From assembly GCF_002214185.1 (NCBI RefSeq), contig NZ_CP022161.1, positions 7,943,486 to 8,007,485 of the forward strand: a stretch of DNA of 64,000 nt. The letters are read 5' to 3'. Below the pieces are notes generated by a model. The model saw only the letters and a list, made by a program, of their open reading frames with translations, ran no database searches and was not told where the DNA came from. Below are positions 10,637-18,327 of this stretch, one piece after another. The DNA is from Streptomyces capitiformicae. GTDB taxonomy: Bacteria; Actinomycetota; Actinomycetes; Streptomycetales; Streptomycetaceae. Made by a program: the position numbers and the translations under genes. The stretch's first letter is position 1. Every line of letters starts with the position of its first letter.

Positions 10637-11140
10637 CTAGTGGATGTTGCCCCAGGTGCCCCCGTTCACCGGGCAGCTCCAGCTCTTGCCGTTCGGGGTC
10701 TTGCCGTACAGGGTGAACTTCGCCTCGTACCTGTTGCTCAGCAGGCGCGTGCTGACCTTGAAGGCGGCGCTCTTGCCCGGCTTCAGGGTCTTGGCGGCGA
10801 TCTTGACGGTCTGGTCGGTCTTCTGGGTGATCCGGCCGATCGGCCTGGTCGTCACGGTCGCCTTGCCGAAGCGGAGGCTCTTGACGTTCTGCACCTTGAG
10901 GCTCACCGAATTGAAGGTCTGCTTCTTGGTGGTGTTCGTGAGACCGAACCTGAGGCCGCCGTTGGTCACCCAGTTGTTCTGGTCCACGTAGAACCTCGTC
11001 AGGAAGGTGATCTTGATGCCGCACTTGGTGTCCTGCGTCGAGACGTCCGTCGCGGACGCTCCCCCGGCGAGGCCCAGCTGGGCGGCGGTCAGAGCGCCGG
11101 TGGCGCCCAGGACGGCGACGGTGGTGCGCATACGGTTCAC
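10637..11140 (-). CDS. Secreted protein of unknown function
   Basis: 167 residues. A clear Sec signal peptide (VNRMRTTVAVLGATGALTAA, ending near GGASA) is followed by a ~135-residue exported domain rich in Thr, Lys and Asn. It looks like a beta-sandwich: FGLTNTTKKQTFNSVSLKVQ, then TVKIAAKTLKPGKSAAFKVS. There are only two Cys in the mature part, near its two ends, so one disulfide is likely. The start is the GTG at 11140, with AGAGGA 8 nt upstream. I do not recognise the family. The domain shape recalls small immunoglobulin-like secreted proteins of Streptomyces. It lies divergent from nasA, about 300 bp away. Confidence 0.72.
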   Translation of the reverse strand: MNRMRTTVAVLGATGALTAAQLGLAGGASATDVSTQDTKCGIKITFLTRFYVDQNNWVTNGGLRFGLTNTTKKQTFNSVSLKVQNVKSLRFGKATVTTRPIGRITQKTDQTVKIAAKTLKPGKSAAFKVSTRLLSNRYEAKFTLYGKTPNGKSWSCPVNGGTWGNIH

Positions 11141-11386
11141 AGTGGTGGTCCTCTTCCCCCTACGGCCCTCGCGGGCCCTGCGATTGGGCGTGCGCCACGT
11201 CGGGCTCTCGGTTTGACTCCCGTGTCCGTGGCGCCTGTAGTTCTTAGCACGCACGGCCGAACGCAGGACACCGTAAGCGCTTGTGCAAGTGCACTCGGTG
11301 ACAGAATCGGGACATCGGGAACCCTCCGTTCACCCAGGCCCCGTCCGGCTTCCTCACGCCACCCCGGTCCGCGCCGGGAGGTCCCC

Positions 11387-11424
11387 GTGCCGGTCGCGTA
11401 ACGGGGAGCGTCCCGGCGCGTAAC
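11387..11424 (+). promoter_or_regulatory. Putative GlnR site upstream of nasA
   Basis: Four 5-bp boxes separated by 6 bp: GTGCC (11387), GTAAC (11398), CGTCC (11409), GTAAC (11420). The known GlnR pattern alternates GTnAC and GaAAC with this spacing. The third box is poor. The last box ends 23 nt before the nasA start, exactly as at the nirBD operon. Confidence 0.6.
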
Positions 11425-11447
11425 ACGTCCGACGCACGCTGGGCGGT

Positions 11448-13547
11448 ATGCCGAACTCCGCGACGCCCACCCACTGCCCGTACTGCGCCCTGCAGTGCGG
11501 GATGAACCTCACGCCCGGATCAGCGGGTGGCGTCGCGGTCGTCGAGCGCCCGGACTTCCCGGTGAACCGGGGCGCGTTGTGCGGCAAGGGCCGTACGGCG
11601 CCCGCGGTGCTGTCGTCGAGCGTTCGCCTGACCACTCCCCTGGTCAGGAAGGCGGGCGTCCTGGAACCCGCCTCCTGGGACGAGGCACTCGACCGGATCG
11701 CCGAGGGACTCACCCGCACGCGTACGGAACATGGCCCGGACGCGTGCGGAGTGTTCGGCGGCGGCGGACTCACCAACGAGAAGGCTTACACACTCGGCAA
11801 GTTCGCGCGGATCGTGCTCGGCACCTCGCAGATCGATTACAACGGGCGTTTCTGCATGTCCTCGGCGGCGGCCGCCGGGATGAAGGCGTTCGGGCTGGAC
11901 CGGGGGCTGCCGTTCCCGCTGGAGGACATCCCGAAGACGGGGTGTGTCGTCCTCGTCGGCTCCAACCTCGCGGAGACCATGCCTCCCGCGCTGCGCTATC
12001 TCACCGAACTCAAGGACAACGGCGGCACGTTGATCGTCATCGATCCGCGCCGCACCCGTACGGCCGAACAGGCGGATCTGCATCTGGCGCCGCGCCCCGG
12101 CACCGATCTCGCCCTCGCGCTGGGCCTGTTGCATGTGATCGTCGCGGAAGGGCGTACGGACGAGGAGTACATCCGGGAGCGTACGAGCGGCTGGGAGGAG
12201 GCGCGGGCCGCGGCGATGGCGCACTGGCCGGAGTACGTGGAGCGGATCACGGGAGTGTCCGTTCCCGAACTCCGTGCGGCCGTACGGATGTTCTGCGAGC
12301 CGGAGAGCGCGATGGTGCTCACCGCGCGCGGGCCCGAGCAGCAGTCCAAGGGCACCGACACGGTCGGCGCGTGGATCAACCTGACGCTGGCGACGGGCCG
12401 CGCCGGGCGCCCGCTGTCCGGGTACGGCTGCCTCACCGGGCAGGGCAACGGGCAGGGCGGGCGCGAGCACGGGCAGAAGGCCGACCAGTTGCCCGGCTAC
12501 CGCAAGCTGGTCGACCCCGAGGCGCGGCGGCATGTCGCCGAGGTGTGGGGGGTCGATCCGGACAGCCTGCCGGGGCCGGGGCGCAGCGCGTACGAACTGC
12601 TGGACGCGCTGGGTACGGACATCAAGTCCCTGCTGCTGATGGGCTCCAACCCGGTGGTGTCGGCGCCGCGTGCCGCGCACATCGAGGACCGGATCAAGTC
12701 GCTGGACTTCCTGGCGGTGTGCGATGTCGTGCTGTCGGAGACGGCGGCCCTCGCGGACGTCGTCCTGCCCGTGACCCAGTGGGCGGAGGAGACGGGCACG
12801 ACGACCAATCTGGAGGGCCGGGTGCTGCTGCGGCGGCGCGCGATCACCGCTCCCGAGGGCGTCCGCAGCGATCTCGAGGTGATGAACGAACTGGCCGCCC
12901 GGCTGGGCGTGGAGAAGGGCTTCGCGACCGATCCCGAGGAGGTCTTCGAGGAACTGCGCCGGGCCAGCGCGGGCGGTCCCGCCGACTACTCGGGGATCAC
13001 CTATCAGCGGCTCGTGGAGGAGAACGGGGTGTTCTGGCCCTGCCCCGCCCCGACGCAGGCTGCCGACCCGGCCGGAGAGGTCCACCCCGGCACCCCGCGG
13101 CTCTTCCTCGACCGGTTCGCCACCGAGGACGGCCGGGCCCGGTTCGCGCCCGTGTCGCACCGGGCGGCGGCCGAGGAGCCGGACGAGGAGTATCCGGTGC
13201 TGCTGACCACCGGGCGGGTGGTCGCCCAGTACCAGTCGGGCGCGCAGACCAGGCGGGTCGACGAGCTGAACGCCGCCGCGCCCGGCCCGTTCGTGGAGCT
13301 GCATCCCCGGCTGGCCGAGCGGCTCGGGGCGGCGGAGGGCGACCCGGTGGCCGTGGTGTCCCGGCGGGGCCGGGCGGTGGCGCCCGCGCGGATCACCACC
13401 AGCATCCGCCCCGACACGGTGTTCATGCCGTTCCACTGGCCGGGCGAGGGCCGGGCCAACACCCTGACGAACCCCGCCCTCGACCCCACCTCCCGCATGC
13501 CGGAGTTCAAGACGTGCGCGGTGCGGGTGGAGGCGGTGGGCAAGTGA
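11448..13547 (+). CDS. nasA: Assimilatory nitrate reductase catalytic subunit
   Basis: Molybdopterin enzyme reducing nitrate to nitrite in the cytoplasm for nitrogen assimilation. The N-terminal [4Fe-4S] motif uses C10, C13, C17 and C45 (HCPYCALQC, then GALCGKG). The likely Mo-ligand Cys is in NGRFCMSS near residue 140. The C-terminus has the molydopterin-dinucleotide-binding domain (LLTTGRVVAQYQSGAQTRRV). At 699 residues it lacks the extra BFD iron-sulfur domain of longer NasA proteins, so an external reductase must supply electrons. The FAD protein at 23956 is the best local candidate. No nitrate transporter is visible. Regulation by GlnR is inferred from the upstream box set. Confidence 0.92.
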   Translation: MPNSATPTHCPYCALQCGMNLTPGSAGGVAVVERPDFPVNRGALCGKGRTAPAVLSSSVRLTTPLVRKAGVLEPASWDEALDRIAEGLTRTRTEHGPDACGVFGGGGLTNEKAYTLGKFARIVLGTSQIDYNGRFCMSSAAAAGMKAFGLDRGLPFPLEDIPKTGCVVLVGSNLAETMPPALRYLTELKDNGGTLIVIDPRRTRTAEQADLHLAPRPGTDLALALGLLHVIVAEGRTDEEYIRERTSGWEEARAAAMAHWPEYVERITGVSVPELRAAVRMFCEPESAMVLTARGPEQQSKGTDTVGAWINLTLATGRAGRPLSGYGCLTGQGNGQGGREHGQKADQLPGYRKLVDPEARRHVAEVWGVDPDSLPGPGRSAYELLDALGTDIKSLLLMGSNPVVSAPRAAHIEDRIKSLDFLAVCDVVLSETAALADVVLPVTQWAEETGTTTNLEGRVLLRRRAITAPEGVRSDLEVMNELAARLGVEKGFATDPEEVFEELRRASAGGPADYSGITYQRLVEENGVFWPCPAPTQAADPAGEVHPGTPRLFLDRFATEDGRARFAPVSHRAAAEEPDEEYPVLLTTGRVVAQYQSGAQTRRVDELNAAAPGPFVELHPRLAERLGAAEGDPVAVVSRRGRAVAPARITTSIRPDTVFMPFHWPGEGRANTLTNPALDPTSRMPEFKTCAVRVEAVGK

Positions 13548-13594
13548 CCCGGACCGGATCCGGTCGGCGTGAACCGCCGGATCCGGGCCGACGG

Positions 13595-13658
13595 GCCGGC
13601 AGGGCGGCAGGCCGGCAGGGCGGCAGGCCGGCAGGGCGGCAGGGCTGCAGGGCGGCAG
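13595..13658. repeat. Four 16-bp tandem repeats
   Basis: GCCGGCAGGGCGGCAG occurs three times exactly (13595, 13611, 13627), followed by the variant GGCTGCAGGGCGGCAG at 13643. It lies in the 192-bp gap between the convergent nasA and gamma-glutamylcyclotransferase-like genes. It is GC-rich and has no gene. Confidence 0.9.
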
Positions 13659-13739
13659 GCGGATCAGGGTTGCCGGAAACCCCGACGGCATGGCCACTAC
13701 GGCTGACGGTCGCCTGAACCGGCGAGGGCCGCCCCAGGG

Positions 13740-14144
13740 TCACCGCCCCCGCCAGTCCCCACCCTCAATCAGCTTGCCTCTGGCCCGCAGCCGGGCGGCA
13801 ACAGCCGGGGCGGCGACATACACCCAGGCCCGTACGACGCTGCCGTCACCAAGGGCCACCGGCCGTTCGACGCGCTCGTAGAGGTTCGCGGGATCGCCGG
13901 GCGCGTACTCCTCCAACCGGTCGAGGGCACCGAGGAGTTCGCCGTACGCCTCGGGACGAGCGGTCACCACCTCACCGACCACAACACCACCGGGCTCCTC
14001 CACCGCGTACGGGTACCCGGGCCCGTCGTAGAGCACCACACCCCGCATCGTCGCCGGTTCCTCGGAACGGGAGCGGCCACGCAGGAAGAGGTCGTGGTTG
14101 GGCTCGCCGGGGCGGAGGGTGCCGTAGACGAAGAAGGGGAGCAT
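13740..14144 (-). CDS. Gamma-glutamylcyclotransferase-like (GGCT/AIG2) protein
   Basis: 134 residues with the GGCT fold. The substrate-loop motif FVYGTLRPGEPNHDLF lies at the N-terminus, followed by GPGYPYAVEEPGGVVVGEVV with the catalytic Glu region and LDRLEEYAPGDPANLYERV. Family members open the gamma-glutamyl bond of small peptides or amines to give 5-oxoproline, but the substrate of this branch is not known. The frame is open to 14330, but the ATG at 14144 is chosen because GGAG precedes it and homology starts there (MLPFFVYGTL). It is convergent with nasA across a tandem repeat. Confidence 0.82.
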   Translation of the reverse strand: MLPFFVYGTLRPGEPNHDLFLRGRSRSEEPATMRGVVLYDGPGYPYAVEEPGGVVVGEVVTARPEAYGELLGALDRLEEYAPGDPANLYERVERPVALGDGSVVRAWVYVAAPAVAARLRARGKLIEGGDWRGR

Positions 14145-14322
14145 GATTCTCCACTCCGGGCTGACGTGCGGACCTTTACGGAAACGATTCTCACCCCTCA
14201 CACACGCCACCGGAGACACCCTGGACGTCGCATGGACCTCGCCGCGCCATGAGGAGCCCGCAGGCGAGACGGTCTCACCCAGAGCCCGCGCCCGGCTTGG
14301 GTTTGCGTCGTACGCTCGATCC

Positions 14323-14538
14323 ATGAGCACTGCCGGGCAGGGTCAAGGAAGCCCACAAGCGTCGCGGGCTGTCCCATCGGGAGTGGCGAACGCGTCGGGC
14401 GTATCGCTCTCGACCATCCGGAAGCGTCCTTCGGTGGCTGCCTGGATCGCCTCCCGCATCGGCCACCACATCAACTTGCCTCAGTTGGTCCGATCTTTGC
14501 GCAGAAACGAGTCCGGCACCACCTACGAGCGCGTCTGA
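14323..14538 (+). pseudogene. Decayed Xre-type helix-turn-helix gene remnant
   Basis: The 496-bp stretch 14145-14640 has no convincing intact gene. On the plus strand from the ATG at 14323, three frames together spell the start of a common Streptomyces Xre regulator: MSTAGQ in frame 1, VKEAHKRRGLSHRE in the next frame, then ASGVSLSTIRK back in frame 1. The shifts fit loss of 2 nt after codon 6 and of 1 nt near 14386. Beyond TIRK the sequence no longer resembles the family in any frame, so the rest is deleted or scrambled. The family match is from memory of the consensus. Call: non-functional fragment. Confidence 0.5.
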
Positions 14539-14640
14539 CGGGTGGTGCGGGTATTGGCCGGCGATGCCCGCACACCCGCGGATGTCACCGCGCGGGCCAC
14601 AACCCCCGTGCCGCAGCCATCCGTCATTTCGTCGGGCCGT

Positions 14641-15504
14641 CTAGACCACCGGCGGCCCCGCCTCGATGCGGCGCAGTACCGGGAGCAGGCGGTCCAGTTC
14701 GGGGCCCGTCTGGAGTTGCCGCTCGTCCCACCAGGTGGCGCCGGCGTCGTGCAGCGGACCGATCACGTCCTTGGCCTTGGCCGCATCCGGGGGTGTGGCA
14801 CCGCCGAGCACGAGCTCGAAGGGGCGGTCGGCCTCGGCCGAACGGTGCCTGCGTACATAGCCGACGAGATCCCGTACCTCCGCCACATCCGGCACATGCC
14901 CATGCCGGGCCGTCTCGAACAGCGGCACCGCGCCGTCCCACCGCGCTGCCCGCCGCATGGGCGGACGCCGCGGCCAGAACCCACCGATCCACACCGGCGG
15001 ACCAGGCCGCTGCACAGTGGCAGGCAGGAGCGTCACGTCCTGAACCTCGTAGTGCCGGCCGCGGTGGTTCACCGGCTCGCCGGACCAGAAGCGCCTCAAC
15101 AGCTCCAGCCCCTCATCCAGCCGCTCGGCGAGGACGTGCGGCTCGGCGGCGTCGCCAAAGCTGCGGTATTCGTCCTCGATCGGACCGCCCAGGCCGGCGG
15201 CGAAGATCACCCGGCCGTCGCTGAGGTGATCCAGGGTGGCCACTTGGCGGGCGAGTTGCTGCGGACGGTAACGGGGAACCGGCGTCAGTAAGGTGCCCAG
15301 TCGGATCCGCGAGGTCGCCAGCGCAGCCGCGGTCAGCGACATCCAAGGATCTCCGAAGGGACGCCCTTGATGCTGCCGGTGCAGTACGTGATCCCAGATG
15401 AAGAGCCCGTCCCAGCCGCCCTGTTCAGCAGCAGCCGCCACGGTCGCAACGTTACGGGGGTAGGCGAAGTCACCGAAATTGGGGATGTTGATGGAGAAGC
15501 GCAT
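14641..15504 (-). CDS. LLM-class flavin-dependent oxidoreductase
   Basis: 287-residue luciferase-like TIM-barrel protein. It opens MRFSINIPNFGDFAYPRNVA and continues WDGLFIWDHVLHRQ, IRLGTLLTPVPRYRPQQLARQVATLDHLSDGRVIFAAGLGG in the standard F420/FMN-binding layout, then PPVWIGGFWPRR. In actinobacteria this group mostly uses F420 or FMNH2 to oxidise small organic substrates; the substrate here is unknown. It is complete and of normal length. No operon partner is adjacent: 211 bp without a recognisable gene separate it from the next gene upstream, and the HTH remnant lies downstream. Confidence 0.85.
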   Translation of the reverse strand: MRFSINIPNFGDFAYPRNVATVAAAAEQGGWDGLFIWDHVLHRQHQGRPFGDPWMSLTAAALATSRIRLGTLLTPVPRYRPQQLARQVATLDHLSDGRVIFAAGLGGPIEDEYRSFGDAAEPHVLAERLDEGLELLRRFWSGEPVNHRGRHYEVQDVTLLPATVQRPGPPVWIGGFWPRRPPMRRAARWDGAVPLFETARHGHVPDVAEVRDLVGYVRRHRSAEADRPFELVLGGATPPDAAKAKDVIGPLHDAGATWWDERQLQTGPELDRLLPVLRRIEAGPPVV

Positions 15505-15715
15505 CCCAGCAGGATGCGCAACTGGCCGCGAAGGGGCAATCGGATTCGGTTCCAGACGGCTTCACAACAGGCCACCGACAGGCGCAGGACTACACGCGCT
15601 CCCTCGGAATCCCGAACCGCAGCTGGACCGGCAGGACTGGCCACCGGACTCCGCATCCCAAGCGGAGCGGAAGTCGCCGGTGCCACTCCTGGCAGCGCCC
15701 TGACGGCCGGCGACG

Positions 15716-16471
15716 TCACGAGCCCGGCAGCGGAAGGGCGTCCTTGTAGCCGTTGGTCGGGCGGGGGACCTCTTTGATGGCGTGGACGTCGAGGGCGGCT
15801 TCGGCGGAGTTGGTGCCGAGGGTGCCGGTGGGGTGCCAGGTGCCGGTGAGGGTGACCCAGGTGTCGGCGGGTGGGGGTGGGGTGCCGTGGACGCGGACCT
15901 TCACGAACTGGGCGTCCGCGGCACAGCAGCTGAAGATCGTGCGGGTCAGGTACCAGCCGTCGCCGCTCTGGTCGTCGGGGGTGGCGTAACCGGTCAGCTG
16001 GATCTCGCGGCCCTCGATCGCCTGTTCGCGGTCCTGCTGTACGCGCTTGGTGAAGTCGGTGAGGGTCATCGGGAGCGGTGACGTCTTGGGGAGCGGCTCG
16101 AAGTCGTCCTGGTCCGTGACCGCCACGACCTTGGGCGCCTCGCGGGAGGCGGTGTACGCGCCGATGGCCGGTGGGGCGTAGACGAGGAGGCTCAGGGCGG
16201 GGAGGAAGAGGAGCCACGCCACGTGGGGTGGGGTGGAGTGGTCGTGGCCGTGGCCGCCGTCGTCGCTGTGGGTGTCGTCGGACTCTGGTTTCGGGTTCCA
16301 GCACGACCATGCCTCCGCCGCCGCCAGTACCAGCAGCACCGCGCCGGACGCGATCAGTACCGGGCGCATGCCCTCCTTGACGTAGCGGAGGTAGAGGTCG
16401 GTGAGGAGGGTGGCGTGGAGGAGGCCGAGGCCGCTGAGGAGGAGGAGCAGTGCTTGGAGGGGACGTTTCAC
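15716..16471 (-). CDS. TIGR03943 (DUF1980) membrane protein
   Basis: 251 residues. Hydrophobic segments lie at the N-terminus (LQALLLLLSGLGLLHATLL, then VLIASGAVLLVLAAAEAW) and near residue 90 (VAWLLFLPALSLLVYAPPAIG). A His/Asp-rich loop (DDTHSDDGGHGHDHS) between the second and third could bind metal. A soluble C-terminal domain follows, with IQLTGYATPDD, LTRTIFSCCAADAQFVKVRV and WVTLTGTW. It starts with a GTG that overlaps the stop of the upstream permease by 4 bp, so the pair is translationally coupled. The pairing of a DUF318 permease with this protein is widespread (B. subtilis ycgR-ycgQ); a role in metal handling is often suggested but not proven. Confidence 0.85.
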   Translation of the reverse strand: MKRPLQALLLLLSGLGLLHATLLTDLYLRYVKEGMRPVLIASGAVLLVLAAAEAWSCWNPKPESDDTHSDDGGHGHDHSTPPHVAWLLFLPALSLLVYAPPAIGAYTASREAPKVVAVTDQDDFEPLPKTSPLPMTLTDFTKRVQQDREQAIEGREIQLTGYATPDDQSGDGWYLTRTIFSCCAADAQFVKVRVHGTPPPPADTWVTLTGTWHPTGTLGTNSAEAALDVHAIKEVPRPTNGYKDALPLPGS

Positions 16472-17553
16472 AGCAGTACGGCTCCGATCAGGACGCTGCT
16501 CAGGACGGCGACGACGGCGGTGGCGGCGGAGAAGCGGAGGGCGAAGGCCCGGCCGAAGGTGCCCGTCTGGAGGGCGATCAGCTTCAGGTCGACCATCGGG
16601 CCGACGACCATGAACGTCAGCCGCGCGAGGGGGGAGAAGCCGGTCAGGGAGGCGGCGACGAACGCGTCCGCCTCGGAGCAGACCGAGAGGAGGATCGCGA
16701 GCGCGGCGAGGAACAGTACCGACAGCCAGGGCGAGTCGGCGACCGTGTCGAGGAGGGAGCGCGGGACCGCCACGTTGAAGGTGGCGGCCGCCATGGCGCC
16801 GACGACGAGGAAGCCGCCCGCGTGCAGGAAGTCGTGCTGGAAGCCGAGCCGGAACTCCGTCCAGCGGCTGTGGCCGGGGCGGTGCCCGGTGTGGCGTACG
16901 GGGTTGGGCTTGAGCCATTCCTCGCGCCCGAGCCAGAGCCACAGCCAGCCCATCGCGGCGGCCGCGACGAGCGAGGCGAGCAGCCTGGCCAGCACCATGG
17001 CGGGGCTGTCGGGGAAGGCGACGGCCGTCGCGGTCAGGACGATCGGGTTGACGGCCGGGGCCGAGAGGAGGAACGCGAAGGCGGCGGCCGGGTTGACTCC
17101 TCGGCGTATCAGGCTGTTCGCGACCGGTACGGACGCGCACTCGCAGCCCGGCAGGACGACCCCGGCCGCGCCCGCGACCGGTACGGCCAGCGCGGGCTTC
17201 TTCGGCAGCACGCTGTTGAACACCCTGGCCGGCACGAACGCGTTGATGGCGCCGGACAGGGCCGTACCGAGCAACAGGAACGGCAGCGCCTGCACGGTGA
17301 TGGAGAGGCAGACCGTCCGCCAGGCGTCGATGGCGGGGTTGTCCGTCCCCCGGCCGACGAGGTAGAGCACCACGCCGGGGACGACGGCCGCGCCGAGGAG
17401 CAGCAGGGGCCAGTGGCGGGGCCAGTCGCGTATGGGGGCCTCGTCGGTATCGGCCTCGGCCTCGACGCCGATCGCCACAGGGGCCGACGCGACGACCGTC
17501 TCCCTCTCCGCCACTGCCCCCACCTTCCCCGCCGGTCGATGCGCCTTCCGCAT
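16468..17553 (-). CDS. Permease of the DUF318 / YraQ family
   Basis: 361-residue integral membrane protein with about eight or more helices. Family hallmarks include ALPFLLLGTALSGAINAFVP, then GVVLPGCECASVPVANSLIRRGV with its conserved Cys-x-Cys, SAPAVNPIVL, and later SEADAFVAASLTGFSPLA and VGPMVDLKL in the second half. The two-fold layout is typical. I start at the ATG at 17553, which has GGGAGG upstream; the frame is open to 17688. It forms a two-gene unit with the TIGR03943 protein downstream. Substrate unknown. I looked upstream for a Zur-type palindrome and saw none. Confidence 0.85.
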   Translation of the reverse strand: MRKAHRPAGKVGAVAERETVVASAPVAIGVEAEADTDEAPIRDWPRHWPLLLLGAAVVPGVVLYLVGRGTDNPAIDAWRTVCLSITVQALPFLLLGTALSGAINAFVPARVFNSVLPKKPALAVPVAGAAGVVLPGCECASVPVANSLIRRGVNPAAAFAFLLSAPAVNPIVLTATAVAFPDSPAMVLARLLASLVAAAAMGWLWLWLGREEWLKPNPVRHTGHRPGHSRWTEFRLGFQHDFLHAGGFLVVGAMAAATFNVAVPRSLLDTVADSPWLSVLFLAALAILLSVCSEADAFVAASLTGFSPLARLTFMVVGPMVDLKLIALQTGTFGRAFALRFSAATAVVAVLSSVLIGAVLL

Positions 17554-17571
17554 CCCGGCCCTCCCACCGAA

Positions 17572-17595
17572 CTCAAGGATCTCAAGGATCTCAAG
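17572..17595. repeat. Short direct repeat, CTCAAGGAT-type x3
   Basis: CTCAAGGAT occurs twice in a row, followed by CTCAAGAGT, just upstream of the permease ribosome site. It lies in the leader if transcription starts before 17600. Confidence 0.7.
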
Positions 17596-17701
17596 AGTCC
17601 CGGCGGGCCCCACGAGGTATCGACGGGCCCGACGATCTCGACGCCGAATGTCGGACGATCGTTGATCGAACATAGCGGTCGAAGGCACCGCGTCTCATCC
17701 T

Positions 17702-18124
17702 TCACACCCCACCGAGGAGCGATTCCAGGCCCTCGTCGAGGATCGGTGCCAAGTCCTCGCCGCCAGCCGCGACGACGGCGTAGGAGCGGCGCAGGAAGCG
17801 GCGGAGGGCGGCCGTTTCGAAGTGGATCATCGCCAGGCCGTGCGGGGAGTGGAGTTCGACGACCGTGCGGGCCCATCCGCAGGGCCAGATATGGACGTCA
17901 CCTATCCCGGCGGGGCCGCTCAGCCCCTCCTCCAACAGGGCGCGGGCGAACGTCCACGTCACGCTCCCGCCGTCCAGCGAGGCGCCGCCGGGGAAGTCGA
18001 TGTGCACGGCGTAGGGGTCGGCGGCGGTGTAGCGCAGCGTGCTGCGGACCGAGACCTGCTGGTGGCCGGAGGCGATGAGGCGGGCACGGGCGGGCTGCGC
18101 GAGGGCGGTGTCCATGTTGTCCAT
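17702..18124 (-). CDS. SsgA-like sporulation / cell-division protein (SALP)
   Basis: 140 residues, the usual length for SsgA-like proteins, which are confined to sporulating actinomycetes and place division and cell-wall machinery. Conserved features seen are the RSTLRYTAADPYAVHIDF region, a WTFARALLEEGL segment, and GIGDVHIWPCG followed by VVELHSPHGLAMIHFE. The ATG at 18124 has GGAG 8 nt upstream; a second ATG follows at 18115. It is divergent from the ECF sigma gene across a 203-bp AT-richer promoter region. Which paralogue it is cannot be settled here. It supports assignment of the window to Streptomyces or a near relative. Confidence 0.85.
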   Translation of the reverse strand: MDNMDTALAQPARARLIASGHQQVSVRSTLRYTAADPYAVHIDFPGGASLDGGSVTWTFARALLEEGLSGPAGIGDVHIWPCGWARTVVELHSPHGLAMIHFETAALRRFLRRSYAVVAAGGEDLAPILDEGLESLLGGV

Positions 18125-18327
18125 GTGAAGTTCTCCGAGTGCGGTTGAGCAGGTGGCCAGTTGCCCCCGACACCCTTCTCGACCTCGCGGAGCACCTGGG
18201 TATTACGCGCCACTCACGTCAACTTCCGTGACGTGCGTCACTCTTTCGCGATTACTCTACGTGTTTATCATCCATGATTACAAAATCAACCTCGTCCCAT
18301 TAGCAGGCGACTAGAGAGCGTTCCTCC

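Noticed and set aside
17553..17700. Zur box upstream of the DUF318 permease
   Set aside because: No TGAAAAT-type palindrome could be found in the upstream region despite the metal-like loop in its partner.
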